Shown: in pieces, positions 1 through 4,810 of the stretch
Layout: each line of letters starts with the position of its first letter
Numbering within the stretch: the stretch's first letter is position 1
From: JAJFVC01 sp039698075
Lineage (GTDB): Bacteria; Planctomycetota; Planctomycetia; Pirellulales; Thermoguttaceae
DNA: 8,399 bases
Reading direction: 5' to 3'
NCBI GenBank assembly: GCA_039698075.1
Contig: JBDKTJ010000044.1
Coordinates: forward strand, 1 to 8,399
Position numbers and translations under genes: made by a program
The notes under the pieces: model-generated
What the model saw: only the letters and a program-made list of their open reading frames with translations
Database searches by the model: none
Told to the model about the DNA's origin: nothing

Positions 1-219
1 CACCGCCTGGTGTTCCGGCCCAATCAGCAGGCAAACCTTCCGATAGCCCGCCCGAGCCAACACGTGCAGCACGTAGTCCAAAAAAGGACGCCCGATGGGG
101 ATCATCGCCTTCAAGCCGCAATCCGCCATGGCCGCCTGCGACGGGTCCAACTGCGCCGCCGGATCCGACTTCCGCATTCGGGTGCCCAATCCGCGGGCCA
201 AAATCACCGCATGATCCAT
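1..219 (-). CDS. NTP transferase family protein (sugar-nucleotide pyrophosphorylase-like), N-terminal part
   Basis: This is the first 73 codons of a gene that continues beyond the left edge; it is open from the ATG at 217-219 to base 1. The protein opens with MDHAVILARGLGTRMR, the nucleotide-binding G-x-G-T-R-M-R loop of nucleotidyltransferases that join a sugar-1-phosphate or phosphocholine to an NTP. About 20 residues later comes KAMIPIGRPFLDYVL (37-51), the conserved 'K-x-x-x-P-[IV]-x-x-[RK]P-[LF]-[LI]-x-[YH]' segment, then LARAGYRKVCLLIG (54-67), the second beta-alpha unit of the Rossmann-like fold. The usual 'LAAG' is 'LARG' here. Substrate specificity lies in the missing part, so the nucleotide and sugar cannot be named. 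A purine-rich AGGGA sits 8 nt upstream of the ATG. The gene has its own candidate promoter (257-285) overlapping a palindrome. Family call is good; the exact enzyme is unknown. Confidence 0.85.
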   Translation of the reverse strand, partial: MDHAVILARGLGTRMRKSDPAAQLDPSQAAMADCGLKAMIPIGRPFLDYVLHVLARAGYRKVCLLIGPEHQAV

Positions 220-251
220 CGTTGCTTCCCTCGCTGATCGTGTGTCGCCGC

Positions 252-272
252 TTAGTATTTTAGCAATACTAA
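252..272. repeat. Perfect 8-bp dyad over the NTP transferase promoter (operator candidate)
   Basis: TTAGTATT (252-259) and AATACTAA (265-272) are exact reverse complements separated by 5 nt (TTAGC). The dyad covers the predicted -10 box and the adjacent spacer. That is where repressors commonly bind, but the regulator is not visible in this window. The rest of the gap 220-495 shows no convincing gene. Confidence 0.6.
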
Positions 273-285
273 CAAAACAAGGCAA
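257..285 (-). promoter_or_regulatory. Predicted sigma70-type promoter of the NTP transferase gene
   Basis: Read on the minus strand: -35 TTGCCT (280-285, 4 of 6 consensus), a 17-nt spacer and -10 TAAAAT (257-262, 5 of 6). This places the transcription start near 250 with a leader of about 30 nt. The -10 box and half the spacer lie inside the perfect dyad at 252-272. Judged by eye only. Confidence 0.5.
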
Positions 286-453
286 GACGAGCTGTTTTCC
301 GCCATTTTCGAGCGAGGAACAGGGCTTTTTGCGATTTCCACGTAGGGGGGTAATGATTCGCGGAGGGTGGATTTTCGCGACGACGATCCGATTGGCGTCG
401 ACTGGTCGGGCCAGCAAGAATTTTAGGCCGCTTTACGGGTGAAAGAACGGAAG

Positions 454-480
454 CGAGGGGCGCAGCGGTTGCGTTCCTCG
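454..480 (-). terminator. Weak stem-loop after the HD-domain gene
   Basis: Sixteen bases past the stop codon of the HD gene, CGAGG (476-480) and its complement CCTCG (454-458) can pair, with an inner GCA/TGC pair inside. There is no uninterrupted U-tract after it (the transcript continues CTTCCGTTCTTTC). It may therefore be a degenerate terminator or chance. Confidence 0.25.
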
Positions 481-495
481 TCCCGCCCCCACGCA

Positions 496-1824
496 TCATT
501 CCGTCTGTTCAATCGCCCGATCGAGCAGTTCCGGCAGCGTGTTGAGCGACCGCAGATCGGCGACGATTCGCGGATGCGCGAAAATGCGCACCCGTTTCAC
601 GTAGTCGTCGAACTGCTCGGTCGCCAACGCCCGCAACACCGGCGACACCTCGCCCAGCGACCGATAGCGGCCTTCTTTCGGAAAGAAAACATCGACGTCG
701 AACTGCACTTCGCGCGTGATCGGCGGCGCGTCGAACAGCAACTCATGCGGCGCAACCACCCGGCCCAGCGTTTCGCTGGTCAACGAGGCAAACCGCTCGG
801 CGCAGGCCGTCAGCCAGGGGTAAGGCCGTCGCGTCAGTCGCCGGTAAAACTCGGGCTGTTCCACGAGGCTGTATTGAGCCAGTCGTTTGTAGAGTTTTCG
901 CACGGGGCCGAACAGACCGTCGAGCAATTCGCCGGCCGGACCGGCGCCGCCCGCTCGCATCAGTTCGCCGATCATCTCGGATTCGGTCATGCGGAACAGG
1001 GCGTCGAGGTCCAACATGCCGTGGAGCAGGAAGAACGCCCGCTGCAACATCGCCGTGGCCGCGCGAACGCTGTGATGCCAATAGACTTCGCTGAACATCA
1101 CGTATCGGGCAAACACCATCAATTCCGCCGCCGTCTTGGCCTTGTCGGTCACGGCCAGCCCGTCGCCGGCCTCGTTCAAGCACAGGCTGCCGAGCAATCG
1201 CTGTTGATCGAAATGGCGTCCGTATGGAACGCCGGCGTGCAGACTGTCGCGATACAGATAGTCCATCTTGTCGATGTCGATCGGGCCCGACAACATGCTG
1301 GCCAAAATTCGCCCGGCCTGGTCGCGCGGCTTTTCGCTCAGCAAAGCGACCACGTCGCGCGGATTGACGCCCCAATCGTGGCGCAAGACGTCGGCGATCT
1401 CGCCCTCCAACAAAAAGCTGTTGGCGAACAACTCGTGGCTGGGCACGCTCGGCAACCGGATGTCTTCGATCGGGTGGCAAAACGGCCAATGGCCCAAATC
1501 GTGCAGCAACGCCGCGGCCAAAAACACCTCGGCGTCTTTCGGCTGAATGGCTTTGGCGAATCGCTCGTCATGCGACAACTGTTTCAAATACAGCAACGCC
1601 AAACGATACACGCCCAAGCAGTGTTCGAATCGCGTGTGCAACGCCGCCGGATAGACCAGACTGACCAGGCCTAACTGGCTGATCCGGGCCAAACGCCGAA
1701 AATCGGCCGCGTCGATCAACTGCCGCACCCGAGGCGTCAGCGGCACGTCGGTCTCCGGCGGAATGCGAACCAATCCGCGGCGCGAATCCAAAGCGACGAC
1801 TTCTGGAATAGTCAGGATGGACAT
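496..1824 (-). CDS. HD-domain phosphohydrolase (COG1078-like, dNTPase-related)
   Basis: The 442-residue protein belongs to the metal-dependent HD hydrolases related to deoxynucleoside triphosphate triphosphohydrolases. The metal-site motifs appear in order: H63-x-R-F-E-H68 with a following GVYRLA helix, H108-D109 in LLHDLGHWPFCH (plus H112 and H117), and the fourth ligand region GPIDIDKMDYLYRD (180-193, D183/D185/D188). Length is as expected for the COG1078 group, whose best-studied member is a bacterial dNTPase activated by dNTPs; the substrate of this protein cannot be read from sequence. It is probably soluble and cytoplasmic. The start MSILTIPEVV leads straight into the usual N-terminal strand and the VPLTPRVRQLIDAADFRRLARISQLG segment, so the start is well placed, although no Shine-Dalgarno precedes it. 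It lies 72 nt downstream of the membrane zinc-ribbon gene in the same direction and may be co-transcribed with it. Confidence 0.93.
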   Translation of the reverse strand: MSILTIPEVVALDSRRGLVRIPPETDVPLTPRVRQLIDAADFRRLARISQLGLVSLVYPAALHTRFEHCLGVYRLALLYLKQLSHDERFAKAIQPKDAEVFLAAALLHDLGHWPFCHPIEDIRLPSVPSHELFANSFLLEGEIADVLRHDWGVNPRDVVALLSEKPRDQAGRILASMLSGPIDIDKMDYLYRDSLHAGVPYGRHFDQQRLLGSLCLNEAGDGLAVTDKAKTAAELMVFARYVMFSEVYWHHSVRAATAMLQRAFFLLHGMLDLDALFRMTESEMIGELMRAGGAGPAGELLDGLFGPVRKLYKRLAQYSLVEQPEFYRRLTRRPYPWLTACAERFASLTSETLGRVVAPHELLFDAPPITREVQFDVDVFFPKEGRYRSLGEVSPVLRALATEQFDDYVKRVRIFAHPRIVADLRSLNTLPELLDRAIEQTE

Positions 1825-1862
1825 TTTTTAGGGCCGATTTCAGCAAGGACGCCCGACGCCAT
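1812..1862 (-). CDS. Possible 16-residue upstream ORF overlapping the HD gene start
   Basis: ATG at 1862-1860 opens a 16-codon frame (MASGVLAEIGPKKCPS) ending in TGA at 1812-1814. It runs through the HD gene's ATG (1824) in another frame. AGGA lies 3 nt before its ATG, a better ribosome site than the HD gene's own start has. It could couple translation of the HD gene, or be chance. No known peptide family is recognised. Confidence 0.2.
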   Translation of the reverse strand: MASGVLAEIGPKKCPS

Positions 1863-1867
1863 TTTTC

Positions 1868-1892
1868 CTAATCCCTAACCTCTAATCCCTAA
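1868..1892. repeat. Heptamer tandem repeat CTAATCC (about 3.6 copies)
   Basis: Units CTAATCC, CTAACCT, CTAATCC, CTAA lie in the gap between the membrane zinc-ribbon gene and the HD gene; the 11-mer CTAATCCCTAA occurs twice, 14 bp apart. On the minus (transcribed) strand this gives GG/GGG runs with 3-5 nt loops. The core word AATCCCTAA recurs at 6264-6272 between leuC and leuD. Confidence 0.75.
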
Positions 1893-1896
1893 TTTT

Positions 1897-2577
1897 TCAA
1901 ACATCCCACACCCATTTCATGCCCGCAACCCATCGCAACACGACCGTGGCCAGGACGTAAAAACCGTAATGAAGCATGGCGTCGCCGAAACGAAGGTCCA
2001 ACGAAGCCATGGCGAACATGCCGCCCACGACGACCATCGGCGGCGCAATCAGACACCAGTTCCACAGATCGCCGGTCACCAGGCCGCGCAACGTCATCAG
2101 GGCGAACACGCCCCAAAGAGCCGCGTAGGCCAATCCGCAAATCGCCGATCGAACGTAAAGCGGCACTCCACGATACGGCTCCAATTCGGCGTCACAAAGC
2201 ATCCCGTACGCGGCAACCGCCAGCAGCGGCGAGATGGCCAACAGGCTGGCCACCAAGATGACTGGATTGTAAAACAGCCCGGTCCGTCCGCCGCCCCAGG
2301 CAAGCACCAATACGCACAGCACCGTCGCAATGATCAATGCGACCGTCACCGGCTGAAATCGGACGGGCACAAACGCCTCGGGCTTGATGACCAGCTTGCC
2401 CGAAACGCTTTTGCCGCCCCCGGAAAATTCCTCCGGCGCGTGGACTTTCACCTCCTGCGATTTGTCGGGCACCTTGAGGATGCGTTTGCACTTTGGACAA
2501 GGGCCCGACCGCCCGGCGAACTGGTCGCTGACTTTGAAGCTTTTTCGACAACCGGGACAAACGACGATAATCGACAT
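1897..2577 (-). CDS. Zinc-ribbon multi-pass membrane protein, unknown function
   Basis: The 226-residue protein starts with a four-cysteine zinc ribbon, C7-x2-C10 and C27-x2-C30 (MSIIVVCPGCRKSFKVSDQF start, PCPKCKRILKVP end). A hydrophilic linker spans about 36-75, followed by a membrane part with five predicted hydrophobic segments (about 76-94, 104-126, 143-165, 173-193, 202-219). The ribbon would lie on the cytoplasmic side if there is no signal peptide, and none is visible. The family is not recognised. Cytoplasmic zinc ribbons fused to membrane segments are common among planctomycete hypothetical proteins (background knowledge). It is divergent from another zinc-ribbon gene at 2757 and 72 nt upstream of the HD phosphohydrolase in the same direction. 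ATG at 2577 is right because the ribbon begins at residue 7. The Shine-Dalgarno is weak. Function is not assignable. Confidence 0.85.
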   Translation of the reverse strand: MSIIVVCPGCRKSFKVSDQFAGRSGPCPKCKRILKVPDKSQEVKVHAPEEFSGGGKSVSGKLVIKPEAFVPVRFQPVTVALIIATVLCVLVLAWGGGRTGLFYNPVILVASLLAISPLLAVAAYGMLCDAELEPYRGVPLYVRSAICGLAYAALWGVFALMTLRGLVTGDLWNWCLIAPPMVVVGGMFAMASLDLRFGDAMLHYGFYVLATVVLRWVAGMKWVWDV

Positions 2578-2620
2578 AAGAGAAACTCGCTGCCGAGGCC
2601 TGCTTCCGCTGTTCCCTCCC

Positions 2621-2649
2621 TAGTTTCGCACACGCGACCGGGCTGTCAA
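2621..2649 (-). promoter_or_regulatory. Possible promoter of the zinc-ribbon membrane gene
   Basis: On the minus strand a perfect -35 TTGACA (2644-2649) is followed after 17 nt by AAACTA (2621-2626), a very poor -10. The real -10 may be shifted or of another sigma class. It lies in the 179-bp divergent region. Confidence 0.3.
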
Positions 2650-2675
2650 GGATCAGCCAATTTCTCGTGCGACGA

Positions 2676-2704
2676 TTGTCTCCCCCCAATCTGTGAGGTA
2701 CGAT
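2676..2704 (+). promoter_or_regulatory. Possible promoter of the double zinc-ribbon gene
   Basis: TTGTCT (2676-2681, 4 of 6) and TACGAT (2699-2704, 4 of 6) are separated by 17 nt, upstream of the ATG at 2757. Expected start is near 2711, giving a leader of about 46 nt. It is divergent from the candidate at 2621-2649. Confidence 0.35.
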
Positions 2705-2756
2705 CAAATAGCGCGAAATCAACCCACAATACCCCCATCTTTGGTGGAAATCGGCG

Positions 2757-3470
2757 ATGATCGAGTTTCTTTGTCCCAACGGGCACCGAATTCGTTGTCA
2801 AGCGGCCCAAGCCGGCCGACCGGCCAAATGTCCGCGCTGCGGGGTCAAGTTTCTCGTGCCCGATCCGATGGCCTCGAACGTCTCTCCGGCCACCGGCGCC
2901 GACTCCGACGTGTCTCGGCCCGACTTCACGGAATCCGGCGCGTCGAGCAAGCGTCTGCCTACTTTGGGTGATGCGGAAAAGAAAGAGCAGGCGTTCGAGT
3001 TTCTATGCCCCAATGGGCATCGTTTGCACGGACCGATCAGTTTGCAGGGCAAGCCGGGCGAGTGTCCGCTGTGCCAGGCGCGGTTTCGAATTCCCACCTA
3101 CGAAAATGTCTCGACCGAGGACGTGGCCGCCGGAGACGTCGTCCTTGGCCGAATCGACGACCGCAGCAGTTCCGACTTGGCCCGACTCGCCTCAACCGAT
3201 CGCGGAGCCGCCGGTCAGGCCATGGCCGCGTTGTTCGCCCGACTTTGGGATCTTCGGTCCGAGGACACCACGATCGAACTTCGACTCCGCGACGGCGAAG
3301 CCATCGTGCCGTACCAGTTCCTCAAAAAGCTGTCGCAACAAAGCGGCCAAGGCGTTTTTACCGTGAAAGAGCCGGACGGCAGCACGGCAGTCGTCGTGAT
3401 GGCCTGGAATGCGGTGGCTCGAGCGACCGTTCGGGGACTGGGAGAGTTGCCGAAAGAATTGGCCGACTGA
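2757..3470 (+). CDS. Protein with two N-terminal zinc ribbons, unknown function
   Basis: The 237-residue soluble protein carries two copies of one zinc-binding module. Module 1 is MIEFLCPNGHRI with C6/H10 and later C25-x2-C28; module 2 is FEFLCPNGHRL with C84/H88 and C103-x2-C106. Both end in a basic-aromatic 'xFxVP/RFRIP' strand, so an internal duplication is likely. They are joined by a Ser/Asp-rich linker (about 38-78). The C-terminal part (about 153-237) has alternating strand/helix character, around LRDGEAIVPYQFLKKLS and DGSTAVVVMAW. I do not recognise it as a named domain. No signal peptide or membrane segment is visible. The start is fixed because the first ribbon begins at residue 4. 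A weak GGTGGA lies 8 nt before the ATG. It diverges from the membrane zinc-ribbon gene and converges on the ACT gene with a 45-bp gap. Confidence 0.85.
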   Translation: MIEFLCPNGHRIRCQAAQAGRPAKCPRCGVKFLVPDPMASNVSPATGADSDVSRPDFTESGASSKRLPTLGDAEKKEQAFEFLCPNGHRLHGPISLQGKPGECPLCQARFRIPTYENVSTEDVAAGDVVLGRIDDRSSSDLARLASTDRGAAGQAMAALFARLWDLRSEDTTIELRLRDGEAIVPYQFLKKLSQQSGQGVFTVKEPDGSTAVVVMAWNAVARATVRGLGELPKELAD

Positions 3471-3478
3471 TTCCCGTC

Positions 3479-3513
3479 GCGGTCTCCGATTTTTTTCCGC
3501 CCTGCGAGACGCC
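3479..3513. terminator. Imperfect stem-loop between convergent genes
   Basis: In the 45-bp gap between two convergent stop codons, GTCTC (3482-3486) pairs with GAGAC (3506-3510). The pairing extends through GCG/CGC with a bulge, and the loop carries seven Ts (3490-3496). It may terminate transcription in one or both directions, but it is not a textbook terminator because the T-run lies in the loop. Confidence 0.25.
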
Positions 3514-3515
3514 GG

Positions 3516-4007
3516 TCATTCTTCCTCGTGCAGATCGGCCTCGGTGATCATCGAAAAACCCTTCGCTACGAGCGTTTCCTGGGCGATTTCGAGGTTGTCG
3601 ACCATCAGCGCCACGGTGGCATGGCCGCGAGGACGCACCAGAAGCGGATACGCCTGGATGATGTTCACCTCCGCCTGCAACAACGCCGTGCAGATGTCCA
3701 GCAACGCTTGCGGTCCCTCGGGCAATTCCACGCCGATCAGGTCGCTCTCGATGATCGTCAGGCCGGCCCGCTCCAAAATCTCCCGTGCCGGTTCCGGATG
3801 GCTCAGCAGAAACCGGACGAATGCACACTCGGCGTTGTCGGAAATCGACAGCGCGACGATCCGCACCCGGCTGCCCTCGAAACGGCGAATGACTTCGAGG
3901 AGCTTGCCTACCGAATTTTCGAGAAAAACGGTAAACTGGCGGATCGTTGGGTAGTTTTTGCCTCGCATCGTGGAGTAGTCAACCACGTTGGACGCTTCAA
4001 ACGCCAT
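3516..4007 (-). CDS. Tandem ACT-domain protein (COG4747-like)
   Basis: The 163-residue protein contains two ACT domains. The first runs from about residue 22 (IRQFTVFLENSVGKLLEVI, the 'E-N-x-x-G-x-L' turn where ACT domains bind amino acids) to about 90. The second runs from about 91 (IGVELPEGPQALLDICTALL, then ALMVDNLEIAQETLVAKGF) to about 157. ACT domains sense small ligands, usually amino acids. Stand-alone tandem ACT proteins of this kind are often labelled 'acetolactate synthase small subunit-like', but this one lacks the IlvH C-terminal domain and no large subunit is nearby, so I do not call it IlvH. Being close to leuCD makes a sensing role in branched-chain metabolism conceivable; that is inference only. 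ATG at 4007 has GGGGG about 9 nt upstream; M14 is an alternative start and would also keep both domains. Confidence 0.85.
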   Translation of the reverse strand: MAFEASNVVDYSTMRGKNYPTIRQFTVFLENSVGKLLEVIRRFEGSRVRIVALSISDNAECAFVRFLLSHPEPAREILERAGLTIIESDLIGVELPEGPQALLDICTALLQAEVNIIQAYPLLVRPRGHATVALMVDNLEIAQETLVAKGFSMITEADLHEEE

Positions 4008-4053
4008 GAGATTTGCCCCCGAACATTTTTTTATGGATGGATACCGCTATCCG

Positions 4054-4082
4054 ACTATAGGTTGTAACTTCAGGCTTGAAAA
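4054..4082 (-). promoter_or_regulatory. Predicted promoter of the ACT-domain gene
   Basis: Minus strand: -35 TTTTCA (4077-4082, 4 of 6), a 17-nt spacer and -10 TATAGT (4054-4059, 5 of 6), about 45 nt before the ATG. Its -35 box overlaps that of the divergent thioesterase promoter. Confidence 0.5.
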
Positions 4083-4103
4083 GCCCCATCCCCCCGTTAT
4101 ACG
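4076..4103 (+). promoter_or_regulatory. Predicted promoter of the thioesterase gene
   Basis: TTGAAA (4076-4081, 5 of 6) and TATACG (4098-4103, 4 of 6) are separated by 16 nt. The start would be near 4110, just before the Shine-Dalgarno. The -35 shares five bases with the minus-strand -35 at 4077-4082. Confidence 0.4.
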
Positions 4104-4124
4104 ACCAAGAACGTGGAGTCCGTA

Positions 4125-4511
4125 ATGATCCGACAACACGAAATCGAATTGCGAGTGCGATACAAAGAATGCGACCCGATGGGCTTTCTGCACCACGGCA
4201 ACTATCTTACCTATTTTGAAATCGGTCGGACCGAACTGCTTCGGGCCTCGGGCGGCAATTATCGACAGATGGAGGAGTCGGGCCTGTTTGTCGTCGTCGT
4301 CAAGGTGGAATGTCGCTACCGCCGGCCCGCCCGATACGACGATCTGTTGCGGCTTCGCACGACGATCGTCCGAGTGACCCAGGTGAAAATCGAGCATCAA
4401 TACGAACTGTTTCGCGGCGAGGAGTGTTTGGCCCTGGCCCACGTCACACTGGCCATCGTCGATCGAAACGGTCGCGTCCAACCCGTCCCCGACTGGATGA
4501 ACGACGAATAA
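4125..4511 (+). CDS. YbgC/FadM-family acyl-CoA thioesterase (hot-dog fold)
   Basis: The 128-residue protein is the usual length for single hot-dog thioesterases of the 4-hydroxybenzoyl-CoA thioesterase/YbgC group, which cleave acyl-CoA thioesters in the cytoplasm. The family signature is at residues 10-38: RVRYKECDPMGFLHHGNYLTYF (written here as 10-31), then EIGRTELLR. D17 matches the catalytic Asp, and H24/N26 match the 'H-x-N-Y' segment. The strand VECRYRRPARYDDLLRLRT (about 62-80) and the later IEHQYELFRGEECLALAHVTLAIVD complete the fold. Substrate chain length cannot be told. I chose the ATG at 4125 over an in-frame GTG at 4113 because GGAG at 4115-4118 lies 6 nt before the ATG and would be inside the longer form. 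This is the best ribosome site in the window. It stands alone between divergent and insertion-element DNA. Confidence 0.9.
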   Translation: MIRQHEIELRVRYKECDPMGFLHHGNYLTYFEIGRTELLRASGGNYRQMEESGLFVVVVKVECRYRRPARYDDLLRLRTTIVRVTQVKIEHQYELFRGEECLALAHVTLAIVDRNGRVQPVPDWMNDE

Positions 4512-4537
4512 GTCCGCCCGTGTCCGATGTCCGTTCG

Positions 4538-4547
4538 CCACGGTCCG
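4538..4547 (+). repeat. Left copy of the 10-bp direct repeat CCACGGTCCG
   Basis: Exact copy of 4705-4714. The two copies bracket the MITE-like element, so they are read as a target-site duplication of 7-10 bp. Confidence 0.7.
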
Positions 4548-4706
4548 GGGCGCAGTAAATTCTTGCGGTCAAAATAGGCAAAACTTGTAGGGTGCGTGCT
4601 TGCACGCACGCGGAATCGCACGATCCATTCGCGAAGATGAGAAATCATGAAGGTGCGTGCAAGCACGCACCCTACAAAAAAACGCCATAAACGTTTACTG
4701 CACCCC
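4547..4706. mobile_element. MITE-like element (about 160 bp) with terminal inverted repeats and target-site duplication
   Basis: Terminal inverted repeats GGGGCGCAGTAAA (4547-4559) and TTTACTGCACCCC (4694-4706) match at 12 of 13 positions. The sequence CCACGGTCCG occurs directly repeated at both borders (4538-4547 and 4705-4714). Allowing for overlap with the repeats, this gives a target duplication of 7 bp (ACGGTCC) with 13-bp ends, or 9 bp (CACGGTCCG) with 12-bp ends. The interior is non-coding and holds the perfect 25-bp inverted repeat at 4585-4677. It would have been mobilised in trans; no transposase is in the window. It lies between the thioesterase gene and the leuC promoter. Confidence 0.75.
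4585..4677. repeat. REPIN-like pair: perfect 25-bp inverted repeat, each arm a hairpin
   Basis: The arms 4585-4609 and 4653-4677 are exact reverse complements with a 43-nt spacer. Each arm begins (reading inward) TTGTAG, then GGTGCGTG, the loop CTTG (CAAG), and CACGCAC. Each can therefore fold alone as a 7-bp stem with a tetraloop preceded by GTAG. GTAG/GGAG followed by a hairpin is the hallmark of REP sequences moved by TnpA-REP (RAYT) transposases. The spacer can form two further small hairpins (about 4609-4633, and ATGA-GAAA-TCAT at 4637-4648). There is no T-tract after the right arm on the plus strand, so it is not a standard terminator for the thioesterase gene. Confidence 0.75.
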
Positions 4707-4714
4707 ACGGTCCG
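4705..4714 (+). repeat. Right copy of the 10-bp direct repeat CCACGGTCCG
   Basis: Exact copy of 4538-4547. Only 7 bp separate it from the -35 box of the leuC promoter. Confidence 0.7.
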
Positions 4715-4721
4715 CGGATTG

Positions 4722-4750
4722 CTGACAACCGAACAAGAAGCCGGTATAAT
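4722..4750 (+). promoter_or_regulatory. Promoter of the leuC-leuD-bioB operon
   Basis: CTGACA (4722-4727, 5 of 6 for -35), exactly 17 nt, then a perfect TATAAT (4745-4750). Transcription should begin near 4757, giving a leader of about 54 nt to leuC. The leader shows no leucine-codon peptide, T-box features or attenuator hairpin. The -35 begins 15 bp past the right end of the MITE-like element. Confidence 0.75.
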
Positions 4751-4810
4751 GGGTCATTACTTGAAGAGACAACTTCGCAATTTGTAGTCTTTTACTCAAA
4801 AACCACACAC

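Noticed and set aside
242..442. 66-codon plus-strand frame in the gap upstream of the NTP transferase
   Set aside because: No ribosome site or recognisable protein features; it overlaps the promoter and palindrome of the minus-strand gene.
439..1674. 411-codon plus-strand frame opposite the HD gene
   Set aside because: Antisense to the HD phosphohydrolase, whose metal-binding motifs are intact; the translation is His/Gln/Arg-rich without family features.
3516..4007. Acetolactate synthase small subunit (ilvH)
   Set aside because: Two ACT domains fill the protein and the IlvH C-terminal domain is absent; no ilvB is adjacent.
4113..4127. GTG start giving the thioesterase four more residues
   Set aside because: The good Shine-Dalgarno GGAG at 4115-4118 lies inside it and is correctly spaced for the ATG at 4125.
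4585..4677. CRISPR-like repeat
   Set aside because: Only two copies, in inverted orientation, with one spacer; this is an inverted-repeat element, not an array.
4653..4690. Intrinsic terminator for the thioesterase gene
   Set aside because: The long hairpin is followed by A residues, not T residues, on the plus strand. The inverted repeat is better explained as part of a mobile element.
4757..4810. Leucine attenuator, T-box or leader peptide in the leuC leader
   Set aside because: The leader is about 54 nt, has no run of Leu codons, no T-box sequence and no terminator hairpin.
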